Below, piece by piece: positions 1-9,990 of a DNA stretch of 64,000 bases. The position numbers and the translations under genes were made by a program. The notes below the pieces were generated by a model. That model saw only the letters and a list, made by a program, of their open reading frames with translations, did not search any database and was not told the DNA's origin. Numbering within the stretch: position 1 is the stretch's first letter; each line of letters begins with the position of its first letter. The stretch comes from Polydactylus sextarius (lineage: Eukaryota > Chordata > Actinopteri > Polynemidae), in assembly GCA_016801845.1 (NCBI GenBank), contig CM028912.1:7005501-7069500 (forward strand). Reading direction: 5' to 3'.

Positions 1-960
1 AGAACTTCTGTTTTAGATACCTCCTAATAAATTCTCTAAAATAATATTATAATTAACGCTTTAATATTTACTGCTGGATGTTTATAACTCTGGCAAAGCT
101 TTGCTTTAAATTTTAATAAATGGAAAACAAGATTTAAAATATTTTAATGACATTTTATTTCTCTGGGGAATAATGAAAAATAGCTCTATAAATAAAAACT
201 GAAGACATTTTTTATTGGTTTTCCTAACTTAAGTATTATATTATGATTGGAGTGACAGCCTACATCAGCCCAAAGCACATTTAAAAGCTTCTTTAAATTC
301 AAGAGCAACAGTCACATTAACCTATTCAAATTAACATGCGAGGAAAATGAATCAAATCCATATGATGCTGATGATGATTAATAACCGCAACAGAGAGGAT
401 ATACTGGATAACACTTCAAAGAACCAGCAAAAAAAGAGGGAATCATATTTCTACGATGATCTTATTTATTTTATATTATTTTTCCAACAACAGTTTTTTT
501 TTTTTTTTTTAGTAAAATACTGCTTTTTTAGAAGTTCGCTCTAATTATTTTATAATTTCCTTATTTGTCTGTGCAGCTACATGTTGGTCCTTATGTTAAT
601 TTGTTAACTTCAAAATGTCCAAATACGTGTTTGTTATTTTTTAAGTCTTTGTTGCACATCTATACACGCTCATATACACCGATGCAAAGACCCGCGCTCT
701 TTATTTATTTATATATTTTTTTTCATTTTATCTCCTCTCTTTCTTTCTTTCTTTCTATTCCCCTATGGCGACATGAAATCAATAGTAAGGCACTTAGACA
801 AAACCAAGCCAGAGATTAACTAGACTGCACTTGTCACATAAACTGACATTTCGGCGGTCATCCACATGCACCAGCACCAGTAAACAGAAAGCCGCACAAA
901 CAGAACTGCTGGTAACTCTGTGAGTACAACTTTTTGGAGTCAACGGCGATAAAGAGAGTG
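1..960. other. Non-coding DNA between zic5 and the expected zic2
   Basis: AT-rich sequence containing a T-tract at 494-510 and a (TTTC)n pyrimidine run near 738-757. Short open frames here are low-complexity and unsupported. By vertebrate synteny this is part of the head-to-head zic2-zic5 intergenic region and probably holds shared control elements; zic2 itself is outside the window. Confidence 0.6.
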
Positions 961-961
961 A

Positions 962-969
962 GGGGGCGG
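962..969 (+). promoter_or_regulatory. GC box (GGGGGCGG) upstream of zic5
   Basis: An Sp1-type GC box lies about 300 bp upstream of the zic5 start codon, in a stretch with more CpG than the AT-rich first 900 bases. It fits a Zic promoter region but could equally serve a bidirectional zic2-zic5 control region. Confidence 0.45.
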
Positions 970-999
970 AACCCTGCTGAGCCCCTGCGCTGAACGACA

Positions 1000-1118
1000 G
1001 CCAATCGCTTCGTTCTCCTAACTGCCAGTCACCGAAATCCGTCCAATACCCGCAGTGCCATTTCTAAACTGTATTCCCCACTGTGTCCTCCAACTGTTGT
1101 ATGTTCTGCCAATCGCTT
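1000..1118 (+). promoter_or_regulatory. Two identical 11-bp CCAAT elements
   Basis: GCCAATCGCTT occurs at 1000-1010 and again, identical, at 1108-1118. Both contain the NF-Y core CCAAT with the same flanks. Another CCAAT lies near 1043. Their spacing (108 bp) and position 150-270 bp upstream of the zic5 ATG suggest proximal promoter elements. Confidence 0.5.
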
Positions 1119-1181
1119 GAGGACAGAGTGGGAAAAGGAGCAAGCAGAGTTAGAAGCCGGACAAAAGAACTTATAGACCCC

Positions 1182-1188
1182 TTATATA
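1182..1188 (+). promoter_or_regulatory. TATA-like element of the zic5 promoter
   Basis: TTATATA followed by CATATTTTTCC lies about 85 bp upstream of the start codon. If used, transcription would begin near 1212, giving a 5' UTR of roughly 60 nt. Upstream starts are also possible because the ATG-free region extends to the CCAAT boxes. Confidence 0.35.
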
Positions 1189-1269
1189 CATATTTTTCCT
1201 AATGTTTTAGAGAGCGTGGTGTGGTGAAAAACAATTGCGGTGAGTTCGGATGGACTAGTCAGTGTAGTT

Positions 1270-2311
1270 ATGGAACCCCCTTTAAGCAAGAGGAATCCAG
1301 CGATAAGATTAGCGGATTTGGCAGCGACTCAACCCCTTCCTCATCAGAATATGACAGGCTTCCCGGGGCTAGGGGGGCATCACCCTCTCTCCCACCATGC
1401 CCACCTCCACCCTGGGGAGCTGGGCAACGACCCCGGAGTGGCACTCACTCCATTTGGACCAGAGCACATGGCACAGACAAATGCTCTCAAACTTAGCCCA
1501 TCTCAGCACATTCAGAGCCATCCCGAAGCCCAGACCGCGGCATCTTTCACTTCTGCTCAGACCACAGTTGGTTTCCCCGTGGCTCACCCCCACTCAGGCT
1601 ACTCAAGCAGCAGGGACTTCATCCTCAGGAGAGAACTCTCAGCCTCTGCTATGCATGCACTTGGCGACCAGCATAGTTCCGCCTCCTCCCCTCATCACCA
1701 TGGCATGTTCATCTCCCCAACAGGTGCTTATGGGCACACGGAAAGTGGGGCCCATTCACTTTTTACTGGACTTCACGACCAGGCGTCCCCAGGTGCCCAC
1801 CACCATGCCCTCAATGGGCAGATGCGCCTGGGTATACCGGGGGACATCTACGGCAGGCCAGAGCACTTCGGGCACAGGCCAGAGCACTATGGACCCTCTT
1901 CTCTTCACAGCTACAACTCCATGAACCTCAATGTGAACATCGCTTCAGCTCCTCACGGAGCGGCGGGGGCGTTTTTAAGATACATGCGGCAGCCCATAAA
2001 GCAAGAGCTAATCTGCAAATGGATTGACCAGGGGGAAAGTCAGAAGAAGCCCTGCTCTAAAACTTACAGCACCATGCACGAGCTGGTCAACCACGTCACG
2101 GTGGAGCACGTCGGGGGACCGGAGCAGAGCATCCACGTCTGTTTTTGGGAAGAATGTCCACGGGAAGGAAAGGCTTTCAAAGCGAAGTACAAACTGATAA
2201 ATCACATCCGAGTTCATACAGGAGAAAAGCCCTTCCCGTGTCCTTTCCCGGGTTGTGGAAAAGTGTTCGCTCGATCGGAGAATTTAAAGATTCACAAGAG
2301 GACTCACACAG
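1270..2311 (+). CDS. zic5: zic5 coding exon 1 (N-terminus and zinc fingers 1-3)
   Basis: This exon encodes residues 1-347 plus the first base of Gly348. It is rich in His, Ser, Gly and Pro before the finger block. The exon ends in THT-G at the linker after finger 3 and is followed by the donor GTCAGT at 2312. Read through, the frame meets a stop at 2353-2355, about 14 codons into the intron. The N-terminal half is disordered-looking low-complexity sequence, as in all Zic proteins. Confidence 0.95.
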
Positions 2312-4171
2312 GTCAGTACTTCTTATTGTGTAAAACTCGCACACGGGCGATCTGAAAAAATGTCACTCGATCGCAGCATTATAGTCGATCCGAAGCGACC
2401 TTGTTTTACTATTCCCAACCTTAAACTGATGGACAGTGCGATCGTGCGTAATTGCGCGCACATGCGAGCAAAAACAGTTTTATTTGGTGACGCTTTGACA
2501 CAGTGAGTAAATATATCCCATTTCCCTTTTTCTTAAATATATAAACTTTTTTTCTCTTACTCACTGAGACGCCTACTGTAGGCGTGAGAGGATTATGGCA
2601 TATGATTTGTAAAACGTGCTTACGTACAAGCAGGGCAACGCTGGAACACGCGTAAATGTAATTATCTCCAGGCGTAGGACGTTTACGCAAAAGCTGTGTT
2701 TATATAGCGACCAGTCTATGCACATGGTTCACGATTTCTTAACATATGCCTGATCTATTAGTTTTAAGCACCGGTTTAATGTCAGCCATGTGGAGTGTGA
2801 GCTGCAGGCTACAACCCCTGCACTGCCGTCAGGAGAGAAATATAATATATCCTGGGTTTAGGTTTACTGCCACAACTAAAACAACTGAGTCCTGGTGAAA
2901 TACTGGAAAGTCCAACACAGTGACCAGGCTAACAATCCACTGCATTAAAATTCCCCGACTGTTTTTCTTAAGAAATGTTTTTGTTGTTATTCTACAGAGT
3001 GAGGGCGATGTTTTGGACAAAATAAGAGCTGAGGTTTGGCCTCATGTCACTATTGTAGACAGATAGGCCTCTGTACCGAATAGAATGACGTTAAATCCCG
3101 AGGGAAATAAATGAGTTAACTACCAAAAAATATGTATCTAATAAGAACAGTTCATGTTTTGCATTTTGACTGTTTATCATTTCACATACGCAAACTGAAC
3201 TCACATCCAAATATTTGCATTTATGCTCCGTGTTGACTACAAATCTCAAAATAAAAGCATGTTTTTAATTTAACATGTCAAGTCTGTGCATGTGATGAGT
3301 TATAGCAGGGTCCAGCACAGTACATAAACGGCTCCTGGTGGTCTTCTGACTTCCACCTCCCACCCCCCCTCCACATACACACATACATGTAACCAGAAGG
3401 CCTAAAGGCATGTTACACGTGTTCACACAGGAAAATGCTTTGGACAAGTGGGTGTGGAGTCGTGGCTCTGTAGTGGATGTTTAGTGAATGAAGAGGAAGC
3501 CCTAGTGGAGGAGAGGGGGGTGCAGTCTGCTGCACGTAGCGGTTAATGAAAAATTGCCCTCATGCTGTATTTGAGGTGGTATGTTATGAAACTGTGGTTC
3601 TCAGTTCTGACCTGTGAGATATGCGCAAAAGTGCATGGAGACGGTTTTTTTTAAAAGACAGTGGCATTATTATTGCAAATAACACTGACTACATGTGTTT
3701 CCTCTCATTTTTTTTTTTTTTTTATTTCAAGGAGAGAAACCTTTCAAGTGCGAGTTTGACGGCTGTGACAGAAAATTCGCCAACAGCAGCGACCGGAAGA
3801 AACACTCTCACGTCCACACCAGTGACAAGCCTTACTACTGCAAAGTCCGCGGCTGTGACAAATCCTACACACACCCGAGCTCCCTGCGGAAGCACATGAA
3901 AGTGCACTGCAAGTCCCCACCGCCCCCTTCCACCAACGTCACCTACATCTCCTCCACAAACCCTCTCGGGGACTCTCTCTCTCCCGGCTCGGAGGCGCAC
4001 AGGAACCGCTCCGCGAACCTCTCCCCTCAGGTGACCAACCTCAACGAGTGGTACGTGTGTCAGGGGAGCGGAGGACCCAACCACCTCCACACCCCCTCCA
4101 GCGACGTGCCAACGTCTGAGTCAGACGACGAGGACTCTTTCAGAAATACAGACCCGAGGACGATGCTCTGA
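1270..4171 (+). CDS. zic5: zic5, Zic-family C2H2 zinc-finger transcription factor (two coding exons, gene span)
   Basis: Joining 1270-2311 to 3732-4171 gives a 493-residue protein. It opens with the Zic5 signature MEPPLSKRNP and carries a SRDFILRR box at about 114-121 that resembles the Zic-Opa conserved motif. The GAFLRYMRQPIKQEL stretch (about 233-247) precedes five C2H2 fingers: C249/C262/H275/H280 (the atypical first Zic finger), C291/C296/H312/H316, C324/C329/H342/H346, C354/C359/H372/H376 and C384/C389/H402/H406. After the fingers comes LSPQVTNLNEWYVCQ, typical of Zic5, and an acidic SESDDEDS tail. The family acts in the nucleus, binding GC-rich DNA and Gli-type sites in dorsal neural tube and neural crest. 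The ATG at 1270 is chosen because it begins the conserved Zic5 N-terminus; the open frame extends 10 codons upstream with only a GTG. The protein is shorter than human ZIC5 because it lacks that protein's long Ala, Pro and Gly runs. Identity as zic5 rather than zic2 is firm from the N- and C-terminal motifs. Confidence 0.96.
2312..3731 (+). other. zic5: zic5 intron (1,420 bp)
   Basis: A GT-AG intron (GTCAGT donor, TTTCAAG acceptor) sits between fingers 3 and 4, a conserved position for Zic genes. It contains a perfect POU octamer ATTTGCAT at 3213-3220 and a C-rich/CA stretch at about 3352-3390. The run of T before the acceptor (about 3709-3723) serves as a long polypyrimidine tract. No RNA gene or coding sequence is visible inside. 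Confidence 0.9.
3732..4171 (+). CDS. zic5: zic5 coding exon 2 (zinc fingers 4-5 and C-terminus)
   Basis: The acceptor is a T-rich tract ending TTTCAAG at 3725-3731. The exon restores GEKPFKCEFDGCDRKF in phase with exon 1 (phase-1 junction inside the Gly of the TGEKP linker). Fingers 4 and 5 are followed by a Ser/Pro-rich region, LSPQVTNLNEWYVCQ, HLHTPSS and an acidic stretch. The stop is TGA at 4169-4171. The antisense open frame over this exon is only a shadow of GC-rich coding sequence. Confidence 0.95.
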
Positions 4172-5450
4172 TGGCCCGTTTACAACACGTGACTGTCCAA
4201 CTTGTCATTTAGTTGACCCCCGTTAGAAGTTGTGTAGATCCGTGCGCTTGGGATATTGATCAGTTCTTCTCTCTCTTTCTCCCTCTCTTCCTCTCTTTCT
4301 TTTCACTGTAGTGTTATTAAAACAACTGTGCTAATACACATTTAACGTGGATGCAAAGCAGGCCTAATTACACGAGGAAGAAAAAGCCTCTGATGTGACC
4401 CCTGACCTTTCTTAAAAGTGCAGCTCAGACCAGTCAGTCAAAACATTTGACTGACATTACAACTGAAAATAAAAGTTAATATAAAAATCACTGATTCTTA
4501 ATAGAAAGGACAAAAAACAGCCAATTCCAAACCTTTCAAACTTAAAAATCTTAAAAAGAAAAAAAAATGCAAGAAATATGTAGGGTTTAACTAACTGCAT
4601 ATCTCAAGACTCAACTGGTGTGCTGAAGTGACATCTTTCATGTGACCTCCTATCATCCCTTCTGTAGTTTAATAACCGGGCTGCTATCAATCACTGTCAT
4701 ATTCCAGACATTTAAGGAAAATAAATGGTACTGCTTCTACAAACATCACATAATGGCAACAAATAATTAATGGACAAAACCTAGTGAATAAATTGAGGCT
4801 TTCTCTTTTTTTTCTTTTAAATTTCATGTGATTTGTCTAAGATGTGGTACAAACTTTGATAAATAAGGAAAAAAAAAAACAAAAGACGGCAAACATCTTG
4901 GTGTCTTAAGGGTTCTCATTTACCTTTTCAGATTTATACAATACATGTGTTTGGATGGAATTTTGTAATATTTAAGAACTATTTAAGACTATATTTTATG
5001 CACAATACACAAGTGTTATGCTCGTTAAAGAGTACGAGTACGTCCCTTGAGACCCTAAATGTCTACACTGACAGGCTTTGACCCTGTAGGATTTGTATAT
5101 ATGTAACTGTAACTGATGCTTGTGAATGTTGTGTAGTTTTAATTACAGACACAAAAAATGTTGTTTTGTACATTGTAATTTATTTGCTGGTATCAATGTT
5201 GTACTGGAATTACAGAAACACCAAAGAATAATAATATCAGTTTTGGTGATGCGTAGTACCCTGCTGATGTTTTTGTTTTGTTTTGTTTTTTCAATCTTTT
5301 ATTCAGCTTTTTATTTTATTCTATTTTTTAAATTGTGTTCTGTAAAAGAAGAAAACATTTACTTGAATAGGCTGTGTAATGTGAAAAGTCCCTTTCTCGC
5401 ATGCCTTTTGTAGTGACCTGTCTTTCTCTCTGAGGTGCATGGTGTCGTTG
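4172..5450 (+). other. zic5: Probable zic5 3' UTR
   Basis: AT-rich, repeat-poor sequence follows the zic5 stop. AATAAA occurs at 4468-4473 and 4720-4725, with several further ATAAA-like signals. The stretch from about 5080 to 5400, with TGTA-rich and ATTTA-like elements, reads like conserved 3' UTR of a developmental gene. The true end cannot be fixed from sequence alone. Confidence 0.5.
4468..4473 (+). terminator. Candidate polyadenylation signal for zic5
   Basis: The canonical hexamer AATAAA lies about 300 nt after the stop codon; a second copy is at 4720-4725. Either could define a short 3' UTR isoform. Confidence 0.4.
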
Positions 5451-5540
5451 GACATGATGGATGGAAAAAAAGAAGAAAAAAAAAAGAAATGAATCAGCTA
5501 TGATTGTGCAGACCCTTGATGTTCAGAAATTTAATTTACA

Positions 5541-5580
<40 letters not shown>

Positions 5581-8360
5581 TTAATTAAAATGATACCAGG
5601 ACATACTCAGTAAATAATTAACAACTGTCAAATTGTTATGATTTATGAGTGAATTTGATTAATAAGGGTTTTTGGACATCAGAGAATTTAAATGTTTAAT
5701 ACATAAATTCAGTTGGACTCTGCTACTTTTTTTTTTTTTGTAAAATGTATTTTAAGAAGCTGTAACTTTCTTGTTAAATGATTACATTTTTTTCTAAAAA
5801 AGAAAAAAGTGAACTGTAAATAGGAGTCAACAAAACGTCAATGTCAGTGTCACCTCAAATGAAAAAGGAAAAAAAAAACAACTAAAATAGAAATAGCTCT
5901 GTTCACGTCTTATTCTGACATTTTCTATCAAATATCCAGTGTTTTTCACAGAACTGGGCCTATAACGGGCCAAGGAGGCTGGTATAAACTAATCACTGAG
6001 CTAATGGGAAAACTTATAGCCCCCTGATGGCGCTACCTCTGAAAAGCGCGACAGCACAAAAGCAACCGAGGCATGAATCATTCATGGGAAAAATAAAAGA
6101 TAAAAAGATATCTGACAATAAGCAAGGCCTTGTATAGAGTGTATAAAACAAGTTCCCCCTCTTATTTCCTCCATTAAAACGCACAATCTCACTTTCAAAG
6201 AGTTGCCTGTCCAGTCTATAGAATTAAAATTGACCAACGCGAGTCCTGCACCACTTCAAAGGCTGCAGCTTCTGAGAGGAAAAGGCTGAGCGCTTTGACA
6301 GTCTTCATGGTGCGTTAGGATTTCTATGGCGATTGGGTAGCGAGACGCTCACATCTGAATATGTCTGGTTGGAAAAAAAACACTAACTGCCACTAAATGA
6401 ACTCTAATCAAAGCGCAGGATGTGTGTCAACACAAACACACCGTTGGCAGGTAGATGACACGCAAACTGTGGAACAACGTGGCCACGTTGGAAGTGGAGA
6501 AGTTCAAAGAAAGACAGAAAAAAGGGAAAAATATTTTAACAAATAATAAGAATAAATCTTACATTGATTATTATGAGCTTGTGTGCTGCACCAATTAAGA
6601 CACTTGACTCACACCACCCTGGAGGATGCTGAGACACTTCAATCCAATCAAACATTGAACGAAAAGAAATCTTTATTTACTTATTATTTTTATTAGTACT
6701 ATTATTATTCTATTTCCAAAGCCAAGAAAAGAAAAAAAAAAAAAAAAACACGAGGAGGCTTTAACAACTACAGGTTTGTCTGGCTGTGATGTAGGGCCTT
6801 TATCAATTTTATGGTTGTCTTCTAAGGAGTTCTTAAAAAAAAAGAAGAAGAAGAAGAAGAAGAAGAAACACTTAATCTGCTGCTTCATTCAAAGTAGAAT
6901 AACTCGTGGGCCTCCTCTTGGTTTTTGTGCGTGGACGTTTTTTTTATAGGAGCGAGGGGCCTGAAGAGTAGCCCCAGCTCCCTCTTGTAGCGCCCTGTTT
7001 GGAAACAAGTGCTCAATGAATGTTACAAAATAAACACGATGAAAAATAACCAGAGACAGTTCCTTAGGCATTAAAAAGGAGGGGGACTTAATAAAAAAGG
7101 AGTGAAGCAGTCACCCTTCAGTGAGAAACGCTTTGAAGTAGAACTTATTATCTGAGAAATACTTTTTGGTTGTCCTAACGACGCTGCTGAATGGGAAAGG
7201 CACTCCTTTGTCAGCGATTTGTTCTCCTTTAGTGGGATGCCCGTGGAAATCACTTACATGGGCCACCTTAACATACTGCCTGCAAATCAGTAACTGGCAG
7301 AGTCAGACATGCAGACGCCACTTTGGAGAGGACAAAGCAAAAAAAAAAAAAAAAAAAAGCAAAAGAAAAAAAGTCGCAGCTTCTCTCTCTCAATTGCGCC
7401 CTTTAAAAAAAAAAATAAAAGGGGCTTGAATGATAATTTCTCAGACGAGCGTAGAGCCAAAACAAATGCTGTCTTGTCAGACTTTACAAGCATTATCCAT
7501 CTCCTGAATGCTGTTGGCACAATGAAGCAACGAAAATGGCTTGTGAAGTGATCATCTTTGGTCACAAAAGTTAAAGAGTCTGTGTTTAAAGGAGGGGGCG
7601 AAAAAAAAGGAGGACACGGACGTCATTTGATCCAAGAAGCACCTGCGCCTGGAACAGCAGCGCAGACTTTGATTCACCTTTACTGCAACAGGACGCTGTT
7701 TTATTAATTTATAATCAGAATTATTATTATTCATATTATAAGTTGGGGTGTTGACTTTATTTATTCAACAAAAGATTGATCCCCCCCCCCTCCCCCCAGA
7801 ATGATAAAGCAGGTGTATAGAGAAACAAGCAGCTCCCTCCTCCACCACCATCACCTAAATATGAGACGCAGCAGAACAGCAGCACCTTGTGACAGGTTTC
7901 CTTAGTCAAGACTCCAAAATTAAATCAAGTATAACAAGTGAATAAAAGTAAGAATCAAACTGATGAGAATGAGGAAACAATACTAGAGAGTGTGTGTAAA
8001 TTAATTCTTTAAAGTAGATTACGACATATTTGGCACATTTATTTTCATTAAATAAAGTTGCAGTACAATAAGATGGACGCTGTTCTCAATCAAGAGAAAT
8101 TGTTTCCTCAGGAGGTTTTTAATGCAGCTTGTGTTTGTAATTAAAGAAATTCCGGTCAAGATTTTTACTGCTGTTTTCCACTTTACCCCTAAATCCACCG
8201 TATAATGGACAAAGATTTAATGACTCTATATTATTTGTGCTTTGCTGCGAACTCAAATAGTGATCTAAATCATTACTGCTATAAAACTACTAATACATTT
8301 AAGGTCCAATCAGTTTCTATTAAAGTGCACACACCTGTTTGTCTGCACAAAGTCTGAACT
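5451..8360. other. zic5-clybl intergenic, proximal part
   Basis: No gene is seen. The stretch holds a TA microsatellite (5542-5574), a GAA run (about 6842-6866), A-tracts (for example 7339-7358) and a C-tract (about 7782-7797). Non-repetitive AT-rich sequence at about 8020-8330, containing TAAT-type motifs, could be regulatory. The open frames in this interval all ride on poly-A/T runs. Confidence 0.6.
5542..5574. repeat. (AT)n microsatellite
   Basis: About 16 AT units followed by an ATTAATTAATTA tail. Confidence 0.95.
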
Positions 8361-8446
8361 TGCTCCCAGTGTGAAGTCTCCTCTTGTTCAGACAAACACA
8401 CCAGTTTTAACAGGCCACATATTTTGGCGTTCAGGCATTTTGCCAC

Positions 8447-8505
8447 TTTTTTTTTTTTTTTTTGCTTTTCGCCACTCTCAAAAAAAAAAAAAAAAAAAAA
8501 AAAAA
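8447..8505. repeat. Poly-T / poly-A inverted pair
   Basis: A T-tract (about 8447-8463) and an A-tract (8480-8505) are separated by only 16 bases, so they can fold into an A:T hairpin. It may be the join of two oppositely oriented retroposed tails. Confidence 0.9.
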
Positions 8506-8559
8506 GCTTCCCTACCTGGCTACAATCTTAAGTTTCATGATCAAGTCAGAAAACAACAT

Positions 8560-9030
8560 GCTCCAGTTGCTGTTGCACCTCTTCTCGGTTTAAGACTCGA
8601 CTCCAAGGAGTCGCTCTCGGACCTGATTTCTATCCTTTTTTTTTCCTCTCTCTTTTCTTGTCTTCCAGCAAAGCAAAGCAAAGAAAAGCAAAGAAAAGCG
8701 CGCAGACTCGGCTCTGCTCTGCGGACACGCAGGACAGATTGTGAACGTGCCGCAGTCTGCAGGAAAGTTGAAGAAGCGGCTCAAAACTTCAGTATTTTTT
8801 TTTATTTTTTTAAGGCAGATCCGTGGATCTTGGAAGCTGAGGGACGGGGGACTGAAAAACAAATCTTTGTCCGGTTTTACACTGGGACTGTCGGACGCCT
8901 GCTACAGAGGAGACTGTCGCTCCTCTTCCAGCACCAACTTCAGCAGCTGTGGTTTCACCTATTAGCCCCGATGTCTTTCCCAAAGGAGTGCGGGAGTTAA
9001 ACATCTGACAATGGGCGCGCCGGGGGGTCA
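8560..9030. other. CpG-rich block in the zic5-clybl interval
   Basis: CpG density rises well above its surroundings, for example around CGGACACGCAGGACAG and GGGCGCGCCGGGGGG near 9011-9025. A plus frame of about 200 residues (8371-9000) crosses it but starts in a poly-T/poly-A segment and matches nothing I recognise. The block could be a CpG island of an unannotated non-coding transcript or an open regulatory element. Confidence 0.35.
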
Positions 9031-9105
9031 CTCGACTGACCTGTACTTGGTTTTAGTTTCATAGGAGCTTCATTAAATCAATTACCCAGTGAGCACATCA
9101 TGTAT

Positions 9106-9108
<3 letters not shown>

Positions 9109-9150
<42 letters not shown>
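9109..9150. repeat. (TA)n microsatellite
   Basis: About 21 uninterrupted TA units. Confidence 0.95.
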
Positions 9151-9151
<1 letters not shown>

Positions 9152-9947
9152 TTTTAATAACTCAAATTTAAACAACATGTACACATGATGGTGTCACATA
9201 GGTTTCAGGCGCTTCTATTAAAATAGACAGCGTGTGTGTTGTGTAGGGGACATGGTTTATTGCTCTGACATTTAAACTGTGTCTTTTCTAACTTTCTGTC
9301 TCAGGTTAAGTGGCAGAAAGTGTAAAGACAGAATAGCAGCTGATCTTCTGTTTGAAATTTCAGACACATGCTTTTAATGCCTTTGAAATTTTTTCTTATT
9401 ATTATTTTTATTATTTTTTTTTTAAAGTACATTTCAGGGACTCATGTGAGACTCAAAATCCATCCTTTGAATTTTAATGTTAAGTAAAAGAAAATAAAAG
9501 GAAAAAGTAAAACAAAAGAAAAGACCTTAATAACGATGAATGTTTAAATGAAAATGACACTAACAGGTGCACACAGGTAGGCCTCTGTTACATCTTTACA
9601 AAAATATATTTAAAATGCTAAATGTTCCAGCTACAGTTATAAATTTACAAGAGTCAAATAAATATAATTTGTTATTTTTGTTGTAATCATCAAAGTTTAA
9701 AAAATTATATTGGCCCTGATAATAAGCATTTTATTCTTTACTGTGTATGAGCTGATAGTCTCTGACCTGACAGGTGAGAGTAATAGCAGTGAGAATTATC
9801 AAAATCTAGAAGAGATAAGGTTTTTAAACTGACTTTATACGCTGTCATATGTATCACGGCTGCTTTTCAGTTGTGCTCTGCTACTCGGAAGAGCATGATA
9901 CATCACTCAGAAACTGACATAATATCTGGTGGCTCGGTAACATCTGT

Positions 9948-9990
9948 GGGGGTAGAGACTTGGTGCCGGTCCAAAGCCCCATCCCAGGAC
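9948..9990 (+). mobile_element. Possible short LINE-derived fragment
   Basis: The segment TTGGTGCCGGTCCAAAGCCC matches, with a missing C, a motif I recall from the 3' part of abundant fish non-LTR retrotransposons. The usual following sequence is not recognisable, so this is at best a decayed remnant. Confidence 0.25.

Noticed and set aside
1369..1924. Additional frames of 74-175 codons over zic5 exon 1 on both strands
   Set aside because: They are shadows of the GC-rich zic5 coding sequence; only the 1270 frame has zinc fingers and Zic motifs.
3722..4090. 122-codon antisense frame over zic5 exon 2
   Set aside because: Shadow frame without motif; the sense strand encodes fingers 4-5.
8371..9000. 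209-codon plus frame
   Set aside because: Starts in poly-T/poly-A sequence, has no domain, and its length is helped by Lys and Phe runs and CpG-rich composition.
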